DNA of 64,000 bases from an uncultured Paracoccaceae bacterium (GTDB lineage Bacteria > Pseudomonadota > Alphaproteobacteria > Rhodobacterales > Rhodobacteraceae), in the NCBI GenBank assembly GCA_947500775.1, contig CANMTD010000002.1:868001-932000 (forward strand), in the 5' to 3' direction. This document shows positions 10,245 through 17,229 of the stretch, in pieces. The number at the start of each line of letters is the position of its first letter. The first letter of the stretch is position 1. The translations under genes were made by a program, and so were the position numbers. The notes under the pieces were generated by a model. That model saw only the letters and a program-made list of their open reading frames with translations, was not told the origin of the DNA and did not search any database.

Positions 10245-10796
10245 ATGCAAACCCCCGAACCGCCCCCGGGCGGCAGCACGCCGCGCAAGATGATCGACGG
10301 ATCGTTCCTGTTCATCCTTGGGCTGGCCGTGACCTCGGGCGCGGCTGTCTGGTGGCTGAAAGGCGGCGCGCGGCTTTGGGAGCTGTTTTTGCGCGACAGC
10401 GGGTTTGCCATCGTGCTGCTGCCCAAGATCGCGGCGGGGGTGCTGATCGCCTCGTGCCTGCCGCTGATGCTGTCGCGCGACCGGATCATCGCGCTGGTGG
10501 GACCCGACAGCGGATTGCGCGGCTTGATGATCGCGACGGCGGCGGGGGCGATCCTGCCGGGCGGGCCCAGCGTGACCTATCCGCTGACCATCGGGCTGAT
10601 GGCGGCGGGCGCCGATCTGGGCGCGGGTACGGCGCTGGTGTCGGGCTGGGTGTTGCTGGGGCTGAACCGCACGCTGATCTGGGAGCTGTCGTTTCTGCCA
10701 CCGGAATTTGTCGCCCTGCGGATGCTTGTGTCCCTGCCCGGCCCGATTCTGATCGGGCTGGCGGTGCGGATGCTGCTAAGACGGGGGCGCCGATGA
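10245..10796 (+). CDS. Half-size integral membrane permease (COG0701/DUF318-like), first of pair
   Basis: The 183-residue protein has about five hydrophobic segments. One spans FLFILGLAVTSGAAVWWL, and another contains the conserved turn ILPGGPS followed by LNRTLIWEL. Start choice is between a TTG at 10209 and the ATG at 10245; the ATG is preferred. The stop overlaps the start of the next gene (ATGA). Both proteins share a PGGP turn and an LNR-x3-E motif, so they look like diverged halves of a permease that would normally be one chain. Substrate unknown: related permeases move metalloid or organoarsenical compounds, but nothing here proves that. Confidence 0.72.
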   Translation: MQTPEPPPGGSTPRKMIDGSFLFILGLAVTSGAAVWWLKGGARLWELFLRDSGFAIVLLPKIAAGVLIASCLPLMLSRDRIIALVGPDSGLRGLMIATAAGAILPGGPSVTYPLTIGLMAAGADLGAGTALVSGWVLLGLNRTLIWELSFLPPEFVALRMLVSLPGPILIGLAVRMLLRRGRR

Positions 10797-11281
10797 ATAT
10801 CCTGATCGGCACTGTCCTGCTGTGGGGGCTGGCCGCCCTGCTGTTCAGGCGGCTGCAGATGACCATGCCCGAGGCCCTGCCCGTCGTCCTCGCCCGCGCC
10901 AAATCCACCATCTTTTTCATGGTGCCGCGCATTTTTGTCGGGCTGGTCGGGGCCGGGTTCATGGCCGAATTGCTGCCGCTGGACCATATTGAGCGGCTGT
11001 TTGGCGAAAACGCCGGGGTGGCGGGCATCTTTCTGGCGACGCTGGCCGGGCTGGCCACGCCGGGCGGGCCGTTTGTGGCGCTGGCCATCGGGGCTGCGGC
11101 CTTGAAGGCGGGCGCCGGGTGGCCCGCGTTGATGACCTATGTCACCGCCTGGTCGGCTGTGAACCTGAACCGCGCGATCGCATATGAGCTGCCCCTTATG
11201 GGGCGGCGGTTCCTGCTGATCCGCAGCGCGATTTCATTGCCGATGCCGCTGATTCTGGGCTGTGTGATGCTGTTGTTCTGA
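10793..11281 (+). CDS. Half-size integral membrane permease (COG0701/DUF318-like), second of pair
   Basis: The 162-residue product has several hydrophobic helices, with LATPGGPFVALAIG near residues 85-98 and AVNLNRAIAYEL near 120. These match in spacing the PGGP and LNR motifs of the preceding protein. It is translationally coupled to that gene by a 4-nt overlap, so the two probably assemble as a heteromer. Its 3' end stops 10 nt before the convergent CoA-binding gene. The specific substrate is not identifiable from sequence alone. Confidence 0.72.
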   Translation: MNILIGTVLLWGLAALLFRRLQMTMPEALPVVLARAKSTIFFMVPRIFVGLVGAGFMAELLPLDHIERLFGENAGVAGIFLATLAGLATPGGPFVALAIGAAALKAGAGWPALMTYVTAWSAVNLNRAIAYELPLMGRRFLLIRSAISLPMPLILGCVMLLF

Positions 11282-11291
11282 CCCGCCGACC

Positions 11292-11768
11292 CTAAAGTTT
11301 CGACGAAATCACCCCGGTCGCAAACCCGCCCATGCGCAGCTCGCCGAACAGCCGTTGATTTTCGATTTTCGGGCATCTGTTCTGGATGACGGTCATGCCT
11401 GCGCCTTCAGCTTTTGCAGCCGCATCAGCATGTTGCACGCCGATCTGCATCCAGATCGTGCGCAGTTTCGGCAGATGGGCCAGCGCCTGATCGACAATCG
11501 CCGGGACGTGTTCGGATTTGCGGAAGATATCGACCATATCCACCGGAATATCGGCGGGAATACTGGCCAGATCGGGCCAGACCTTTTGCCCGAACAGCAT
11601 CTTGCCCGCGTGACCCGGGTTGACCGGCACGACGCGGAACCCTTTCAGCCCCAGATAGCGCGCGACATAGTAACTGGGCCGCACCGGGTTCATCGACACC
11701 CCGACCACGGCCACCACTTTGGTCCGGGTCAGAATATTGCGCAGGTGATCGTCAGAATAATCCGTCAT
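11292..11768 (-). CDS. CoA-binding (Rossmann) domain protein
   Basis: This 158-residue protein of the COG1832/YccU kind is a single CoA-binding domain related to the N-terminal part of succinyl-CoA synthetase alpha. VVAVVGVSMNPVRPSY near residues 17-32 is the nucleotide loop, VVPVNPGHAGKMLFG follows near 50, and RTIWMQIGVQ lies near 105. No catalytic partner domain is attached. The role is probably small-molecule or CoA sensing, which is inferred. The gene stands alone on the minus strand and converges on the permease pair. Confidence 0.85.
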   Translation of the reverse strand: MTDYSDDHLRNILTRTKVVAVVGVSMNPVRPSYYVARYLGLKGFRVVPVNPGHAGKMLFGQKVWPDLASIPADIPVDMVDIFRKSEHVPAIVDQALAHLPKLRTIWMQIGVQHADAAAKAEGAGMTVIQNRCPKIENQRLFGELRMGGFATGVISSKL

Positions 11769-11955
11769 CGCCGCACCATAGGCAGAAAAAGGCGCCCGGA
11801 CCAGATGGTCGGGCGCCAGTCACGGAACGAGGGACAGTGTCGTCGGCGCAACAGTTCCGGTGTTGCGCCTGTACTTGTACATCTAAGAAGCATCGGCCCG
11901 ATTTCCAGTGGTGGTAATATACCTGTGATCAGACGCCGCACCTTTGCCGGGCCCA

Positions 11956-12246
11956 TCAATCAAAGATATCTTCGATATCGTCGACGAATTCGAAAATCTC
12001 ATGCAGGATTCGCTGACCCAACGGCCGTTTGCGCCGTTTGTGCAGATGTTTGGTGGGCGCCGCCTTTCCCCTGATATGCGGCTTGTCCGCCTTGGGCCGC
12101 GCGGGTGCCGCCCGTTTCAGACGTTTCAACGACCGCAGCGGTGCCCCGCAGGACCCGCAGCTCAGCTCATGCCGGTCCCGTCCTGCCAGCACCAGCGCCG
12201 CGCGGGTGCCGCAATAACAACATGTGGCGATCTGGGGTCCGGGCAT
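11956..12246 (-). CDS. Small zinc-ribbon-like hypothetical protein
   Basis: The 96-residue protein begins with CYCGTRA at about residue 10 and CGSCGAPL at about residue 30, a CxxC...CxxC pair typical of a zinc ribbon. A strongly basic middle (KRLKRAAPARPK, KHLHKRRKR) and an acidic C-terminus (EFVDDIEDIFD) follow. It lies 9 nt downstream of rlmB on the same strand and is probably co-transcribed with it. A nucleic-acid-binding role in RNA metabolism is possible, but no family is recognised. Confidence 0.65.
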   Translation of the reverse strand: MPGPQIATCCYCGTRAALVLAGRDRHELSCGSCGAPLRSLKRLKRAAPARPKADKPHIRGKAAPTKHLHKRRKRPLGQRILHEIFEFVDDIEDIFD

Positions 12247-12255
12247 GGGTATCGG

Positions 12256-13041
12256 TCACTCCGCCGTTGGGGCTCCTGCCGCATATAGCGCAACGGCGGC
12301 CGCATTCGAGACGTTAAGCGAGCCAAAGTCGCGGGCAAAGGGGATTTTCACCAATGTGTCGCAGGTTTCCTTGGTGCGTTCGCGCAGCCCCGGCCCCTCG
12401 GCCCCCAGAACCAGCCCCAGCGGCAGGTTCTGCGCCTCGGCCACAGCCGCCTCGATCGGGGTTGTGGCAGTGCCGTCCAGCCCCAACAGGATATAGCCCA
12501 TCTTGCGCAGCTGCTGCATGGTGTCGCCCAGGTTTTTCACCCGCAGGTACGGCTGACGTTCCAGCGCGCCCGACGCGGTTTTCGCCAAAGCCCCGGTTTC
12601 GGGCGCGGAATGGCGATGCGGCGCGATCACCGCACAGGCGCCGAACACCTCGGCCGAGCGCAGGATGGCGCCCACGTTATGCGGGTCGGTCACCCGGTCC
12701 AGCAACACCACACGCGGCGCGCCCTGCCCCGGTTCGCAGACCTCGGCCAGGCTGCCCCAGTCCAGCGGCTTGACCTCCAGCGCGGCCCCCTGATGCACCG
12801 ACCCCGCATCCAGCGGCGCCGCAAACCGGCGCGGGTCGGACATTTCGGGTTCCAGACCCGCGGTGGCAATCGCATCGGCCAGCCGGTCGGCCGCGTTTTT
12901 CGTGACCACAAGCCGCAGTTTCTGCCGCGCCGGGTTCAACAACGCATCGCGCACCGCATGCAGCCCGAACAGCCAAACGGTTTCCGCCGCCGAGGCCCGT
13001 TTGGCCCGTTCCTTGTCGATCACCCAGGTCGGCTTCTTCAT
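12256..13041 (-). CDS. rlmB: 23S rRNA (guanosine-2'-O)-methyltransferase, SpoU/TrmH family
   Basis: The 261-residue enzyme matches RlmB, which methylates the 2'-O of G2251 in 23S rRNA using S-adenosylmethionine. An N-terminal substrate-binding domain (WLFGLHAVRDAL near residue 24) precedes the SPOUT knot. Its three motifs are visible: DRVTDPHNVGAILRSAEVFG near 114, LVLGAEGPGL near 210, and IPFARDFGSLNVSNAAAVALY near 233. Other TrmH-like 2'-O-methyltransferases are possible, but length and the GLHAV motif favour RlmB. It is transcribed away from the tRNA-Tyr gene. Confidence 0.88.
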   Translation of the reverse strand: MKKPTWVIDKERAKRASAAETVWLFGLHAVRDALLNPARQKLRLVVTKNAADRLADAIATAGLEPEMSDPRRFAAPLDAGSVHQGAALEVKPLDWGSLAEVCEPGQGAPRVVLLDRVTDPHNVGAILRSAEVFGACAVIAPHRHSAPETGALAKTASGALERQPYLRVKNLGDTMQQLRKMGYILLGLDGTATTPIEAAVAEAQNLPLGLVLGAEGPGLRERTKETCDTLVKIPFARDFGSLNVSNAAAVALYAAGAPTAE

Positions 13042-13112
13042 CGGTTTTCCACCTCAATTGATTAGGCGGGGACCATGCGCGCAACTTCATTCCGCCGCAA
13101 GGGATTTTACGG

Positions 13113-13141
13113 TTGACGCCCCCAACGCCTGCGGCTATCCA
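13113..13141 (+). promoter_or_regulatory. Promoter of tRNA-Tyr
   Basis: TTGACG at 13113-13118 and TATCCA at 13136-13141 are separated by 17 nt, placing transcription start a few bases before the tRNA at 13154. Confidence 0.6.
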
Positions 13142-13153
13142 GCGCTCCAGTTT

Positions 13154-13237
13154 GGGCGACAGGCCGCAAGGTGTGGCAGGGGACTGTAACTCCCTCGCGG
13201 AGACGCACGCCTGGTTCGATTCCAGGGTCGCCCACCA
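13154..13237 (+). tRNA. tRNA-Tyr (GTA anticodon)
   Basis: The acceptor arms GGGCGAC and GTCGCCC pair perfectly, and CCA is encoded. The anticodon loop CTGTAAC carries GTA, for tyrosine. A long variable arm after the anticodon stem, expected for bacterial tRNA-Tyr, and a T-arm CCTGG-TTCGATT-CCAGG complete the cloverleaf at 84 nt. Its 3' end is repeated imperfectly at 20167, which makes it the likely attachment site of the following island. Confidence 0.95.
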
Positions 13238-13239
13238 TT
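13221..13239 (+). repeat. Putative attL: tRNA-Tyr 3' end copy
   Basis: TCCAGGGTCGCCCACCATT spans the 3' half of the T-arm, acceptor and CCA of tRNA-Tyr. It recurs with one change (T to C) at 20167-20185 in the same orientation, flanking the unassigned three-gene operon. Confidence 0.6.
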
Positions 13240-13256
13240 CTCACATATCGTTAATT

Positions 13257-13294
13257 TGTTCGATGTCGTCGAACATCACCCCTCTCTGGGGTGA
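13257..13294. repeat. Two adjacent perfect stem-loops of identical geometry
   Basis: TGTTCGA-TGTCG-TCGAACA (13257-13275) is followed without a gap by TCACCCC-TCTCT-GGGGTGA (13276-13294). Each is 7 paired + 5 loop + 7 paired. They may terminate tRNA-Tyr transcription, although no T-run follows, or serve as protein-binding sites at the island edge. Confidence 0.55.
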
Positions 13295-13621
13295 CGATTT
13301 CGACAGACTGGCCGCTCAGACGGTCAAATACCTTAAAGAAAATCACGGTCGTTTGTTCGATCGGTGGCGGGTCCCACCTGCCCCCCAACGGTGCGTAGGG
13401 CCGCCGCCTGCCCGCTTCGTTAACAGCGCCCCCCGAACACAAGCGGCGCGCCCGGTCCGAACAGGCGGGAACCGACCACAGCAGAAGCCGTGTCAAGCCC
13501 GCAACTGAGGACAAATTTGTGCTCAATTCAAGCGACAGACGCCCGAAGTGCGGTACAACTTGCACAAGAGACTTGATTGCAGCCGCGAACACCTACAGCA
13601 TGCGGGCGACGGCATTCTATT

Positions 13622-13651
13622 TTGGGGATGTCAGATGTATTTTATTATAAT
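13622..13651 (+). promoter_or_regulatory. Putative promoter of the three-gene operon
   Basis: A perfect TATAAT at 13646-13651 lies 18 nt after TTGGGG at 13622-13627. GGGAG at 13666-13670 is the ribosome site for the ATG at 13678. Confidence 0.5.
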
Positions 13652-13677
13652 CACTCATTCTGTCTGGGAGAATTTAG

Positions 13678-14727
13678 ATGGCAGACGATGCGCCAACCGC
13701 AGATGAAATCCGAAAACAGATCCTGATGACCAAAAAACGTCCTTTGGCTTTTGCCCTCTCTCTTGGGGTAAAACCGGAAGGCACTGTGCTTTTGATGCAC
13801 CGCACCAAATCCGCGGATGTCCTGCTGAAAGCCGCGCGCAAGGCGGGCGAAACCCCGAAACTTGCTTTTGGGGAAATCACCACCAAGGGCACGAAGACGA
13901 CATTCAAATGCGAAAAAGACCCCAAAGGGGCGATGGCAAAGCAACTGAAACAGTATTTCAGGTCGATCGGCGTGAAACAGTCTGTGATCTTGCTTGGCCC
14001 GGATGGCGCGGTTCTCGACTCTGAGGTGAGTGACGAAGACACTGACGATGAAGTCGAGACCACAGTCGAACCGACGACAAGCGGGCCGCAAGAGGCCTGG
14101 GAAAGCCGCAAGGCCGCGTTGAGCCCCCGGCTTGCCCGGATGCTGAAGGCTGGCAAGGGCGATATCAGCAAGGTGCGCGCGGCCTGGTCCTTTGCCCAGG
14201 AAAAGGCCGAGGCAGAAGACTATGCATCGGCCATGAAGGCCGCCGACCTGTTGGAAAAACTGATCGCGGCGTCCGAACAGGATGACGCCTCTCAGGCATC
14301 CGGGCAGGCCAAGGTTCCGGGGCGCAAGGTTCTGGCGCAATCAAAACTGCTTTGGACCCAGTCGGTCGGCAAGATGCGCAAGGAACTTGAACGGTTGCTC
14401 GCCGAAATCATCAAGATTGAAACCGAAGACGAGGACAACGATCCCGAAGACCTGCAGGACCTGAAAGACAAGGTCGCGGTTGTGCAGTCCTATCTTGACC
14501 CGTTTGACGGACGTCTGGAAGCCGCGCTGACGGACGCCGTGGATGCGCCGGACGCGGAACAGCAAGCGCAGAACCTGGAAAAATGCCGGACGATTCTGAA
14601 TGAATTCTCGACCCACCTGAAAGACCCGTTCTTCGAAGCGGTGGACACCGACAACGGCTATGTCGATGTCGCCATTGCTTCGACGGCAAAGGCGTCGATT
14701 TCCGCAATCCAGAAAATCTTGAATTGA
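13678..14727 (+). CDS. Unassigned protein A of island operon (349 aa)
   Basis: I do not recognise this family with confidence. Residues 10-105 form a compact mixed domain (RPLAFALSLG, VLLMHRTKSADVLLKAARKAG, KQYFRSIGVKQSVILLGPDG). An acidic linker near 118-130 (SEVSDEDTDDEVE) follows. The rest is helical: a repeat-like stretch (WSFAQEKAEAEDYASAMKAA) near 165-185, heptad-like helices KMRKELERLLAEIIKIE near 240, and a long amphipathic C-terminus. There is no signal peptide or membrane helix. It is the first gene of a three-gene operon, with GGGAG and TATAAT upstream; the next gene starts 40 nt after its stop. It could be a small cytoplasmic partner or regulator of the two larger proteins, which is inferred only from order and size. 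Confidence 0.85.
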   Translation: MADDAPTADEIRKQILMTKKRPLAFALSLGVKPEGTVLLMHRTKSADVLLKAARKAGETPKLAFGEITTKGTKTTFKCEKDPKGAMAKQLKQYFRSIGVKQSVILLGPDGAVLDSEVSDEDTDDEVETTVEPTTSGPQEAWESRKAALSPRLARMLKAGKGDISKVRAAWSFAQEKAEAEDYASAMKAADLLEKLIAASEQDDASQASGQAKVPGRKVLAQSKLLWTQSVGKMRKELERLLAEIIKIETEDEDNDPEDLQDLKDKVAVVQSYLDPFDGRLEAALTDAVDAPDAEQQAQNLEKCRTILNEFSTHLKDPFFEAVDTDNGYVDVAIASTAKASISAIQKILN

Positions 14728-14767
14728 TCGCACTCAGCCAATTGGCTTGACGCGAAGGAGGAAGATA

Positions 14768-17212
14768 GTGGCTGACAAGAACAAACGATCAAAGTTTCTG
14801 GGGATCATCAAGTATAAGAAGAAGACCTCGGTCGACGTATACAAAAAATACGCCCCCGCCGTACTGAAAGCGGTGAATGAGCTGCCCAATGGCTCTGTGC
14901 AGAAGGATGAACTGAAGACACGCCTGTCGGTGATTTTCAACGAGGCCAAATCCGACATCAATCCAAAGAAAGCGCTGAAACAGGTCGCCCGTGACGCCGC
15001 TGCTGCGGTCAAGGCCTTGGCCGAACAGCCCGTCGAAAGCACGATATCGGGCCCGATTCAGGACGATACCGCCGAAGACATGCGCCGCAAGGTCGATGAC
15101 ATGTACAAGATTGGCGAGGGTGCAAAGCTGTTCCAGATGCATCTCGATGGCGTGAACCCAGAACTGGAACGGCTGAAAGGCGCGCTGGTCAATCTGAAGA
15201 ACGAAGTCAAAAAGCGCGACGCCGGGCTGACCGACGTTGTCATAGGCCAGGATGCCTTGGTGGACTCGCTTGTCAGCGATGTTCGCCGGAAGCTGAACAG
15301 CGACCTTAAAGACACCGCGAATGATCTGGATGTAAAAGCCAAAAAAGGCGAAATCCCGCCCGAGGATGTGGCCTCGGGGCTTGTCACTTTGAAACAGCAT
15401 CTGGACGCCCATCTTGACAAGGTGAAAGACGACGTTGCCGACCTGGTCAGCCAGATAGAAAACATCGCCAGCCAACCCAACACCTTGCGCGATCTGGCCG
15501 CCGAGGCTTTGAAAAATCAGAATGCAGACAAGCTGCTGCAGGAATATTACGACAAGGTCGCCGAGGTTGACGCCGCGATTTCTAAGATCGAAGACTGGGG
15601 CGTTGCGGGCGCCGACGATCTGCGCGCAACCTTCATCAAGAAATCCGGCGACAACCCGGATGATCCCGCGACGGCCAAGGATGATCTGGACGCATTGCTG
15701 GGCGAAGCCAAAACCGCAGCCAAATCCCAGACAGAAGACTACAACAAGGACGCCGACAAACTGAAGCAGCGCCTTGATGCCGTGACCTCCAAGATCACTG
15801 AACTGGTGATTTCGATCCAGTTGCAGGCCAACAGCGAGTGGGAGAAATCCTTTCGCAAGCAGGTCGATACCGAAATCGAGGTGATCACGACCATGATCGG
15901 CAACGGGGCCAACAAGACCGCCCTGGCCGGTGCCGAACAAATGGTGGCCTCGCTGGAACAACGCGCCTTCGATCTGGAGGACAACCTGAAAGCCATGATC
16001 GATCTGGGCGAGGTACAGTTTCAGTGCAGCAAAGCGCTGGGCGACAAGAGAAACAAGAAGATGTGCCCCGATCTTTGCGAGGCCCTTCAAACCGAATACG
16101 ACGATGCCAAAAAAGCGTCGCTTAAAAAGGCGGCCAGCCTGGCGATCACCGACTTTCAGACCTTGCTGGACAAAATCAAGACCGGCCCGACATCGCTGGT
16201 CAGCCTGGCGGCAGAGCGCGAAGCCTGGCTAAAACGGTTCAAGACCTCCTCGGAAAAGGCCGAAAAAGCATTGGGCGTGTTGCTGAAGGCGATGAAGTCC
16301 GTGGTACCCAAAGATTCGCCGGATTTCTTCAAGGCCTACGTCGGACCTTTGGCCGACGACCTTGCCCAAGCGCGCGAATATGCCGGAAACGAAAGCAAGA
16401 TAAGCATGGCGGCAGCAGATGAAGCACTGCGCAAAATTATCGCCCAGATTGTCAACACAAGCGAGGCGCTGAAGAAAAGCGCCGATCAGCGCACGGAAGA
16501 AGAAAACCAGCTGTGTCTGGATGCGATGGCGGGCCAAAACAAGGGTCTGGAGGACCTGAAGAAGAAAAAGGAAGACGCGCTGGAATTTAGGCGCAAGTAC
16601 GATGAATTCATGGAAAAGCACGAAGATCTGTATTTCCGCTATGGGTTCGGCACGCATTTCCGCAATGAGTTTCTCAGCATCGAGGACATGGCAAAAAGCG
16701 CCAAGAATGTCATGAAGACGACCGAAGATCTGGAACGGTCGGTGAAGGTTCTTGAAGCTGCGGACAACAAGCTGGGCCGCGTCGTCAACGAAGCAAAGCT
16801 GGGCCGCACAAAGCTGGCGGGAATCTGCAGCACCTGGAACATCGCCCTGAACAAATTGGACGCCGGGATTGCCAACATTCAGGTAGAGGCACTTAAGAAG
16901 GTCGCGGGCCACGAAGATCTGGAAGCGGCGGCCGAAAAAATTGAAGACACGCTGAAGAATGCGACCCGGTACATCGACGAGCATCTCTTTGACGAGGCAG
17001 AAAAGGTCTATGCCAACAAAGATGCAACCGGCGCGGAATTACGGCGCACCCGCGAAGATACTCTGAACAAGATCCGGCTGACGAAAGAGTTCATCGCAAA
17101 CGACCCGCTGATCCGCAGTGCCCAAGCCAATCCATTCGGCGTGAAGAACGTGATCAGTCCCGTTTTCGCCACTCTCCGTGATCTGGAATACAAAGTTCTG
17201 ATTTCCGCCTAA
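14768..17212 (+). CDS. Unassigned large coiled-coil-rich protein B of island operon (814 aa)
   Basis: The start is the GTG at 14768, directly after a strong AAGGAGGAAG ribosome site. The protein is almost wholly helical, lysine- and acid-rich, with many heptad-like stretches (DDMYKIGEGAKLFQMHL near 110, ALVNLKNEVKKRDAG near 140, DKLKQRLDAVTSKITEL near 340, DLKKKKEDALEFRRKYDEF near 600). It has no signal peptide or transmembrane helix. A cluster of cysteines (FQCSK, KKMCPDLCEAL, about residues 418-436) is the only cysteine-dense site and might bind a metal. It sits between proteins A and C with short spacers, so all three are probably made together. Its architecture suggests a scaffold or filament-like partner; no enzymatic motif is visible. 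Confidence 0.88.
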   Translation: MADKNKRSKFLGIIKYKKKTSVDVYKKYAPAVLKAVNELPNGSVQKDELKTRLSVIFNEAKSDINPKKALKQVARDAAAAVKALAEQPVESTISGPIQDDTAEDMRRKVDDMYKIGEGAKLFQMHLDGVNPELERLKGALVNLKNEVKKRDAGLTDVVIGQDALVDSLVSDVRRKLNSDLKDTANDLDVKAKKGEIPPEDVASGLVTLKQHLDAHLDKVKDDVADLVSQIENIASQPNTLRDLAAEALKNQNADKLLQEYYDKVAEVDAAISKIEDWGVAGADDLRATFIKKSGDNPDDPATAKDDLDALLGEAKTAAKSQTEDYNKDADKLKQRLDAVTSKITELVISIQLQANSEWEKSFRKQVDTEIEVITTMIGNGANKTALAGAEQMVASLEQRAFDLEDNLKAMIDLGEVQFQCSKALGDKRNKKMCPDLCEALQTEYDDAKKASLKKAASLAITDFQTLLDKIKTGPTSLVSLAAEREAWLKRFKTSSEKAEKALGVLLKAMKSVVPKDSPDFFKAYVGPLADDLAQAREYAGNESKISMAAADEALRKIIAQIVNTSEALKKSADQRTEEENQLCLDAMAGQNKGLEDLKKKKEDALEFRRKYDEFMEKHEDLYFRYGFGTHFRNEFLSIEDMAKSAKNVMKTTEDLERSVKVLEAADNKLGRVVNEAKLGRTKLAGICSTWNIALNKLDAGIANIQVEALKKVAGHEDLEAAAEKIEDTLKNATRYIDEHLFDEAEKVYANKDATGAELRRTREDTLNKIRLTKEFIANDPLIRSAQANPFGVKNVISPVFATLRDLEYKVLISA

Positions 17213-17229
17213 GAGGAAAGACACAAGCG

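Larger units (their letters stand above)
13240..13677. other. Gene-poor stretch after tRNA-Tyr (438 bases)
   Basis: I see no convincing gene. Short open frames on both strands lack ribosome sites and family marks. The stretch holds two adjacent hairpins right after the tRNA (13257-13294), GC-rich sequence around 13370-13500 that looks like degraded flanking DNA, and the operon promoter at its right end. Confidence 0.5.

Noticed and set aside
13251-13592. Open frames on both strands in the stretch after tRNA-Tyr
   Set aside because: They have no ribosome site, unusual Arg/Pro-rich composition typical of shadow frames in GC-rich DNA, and no family motif.
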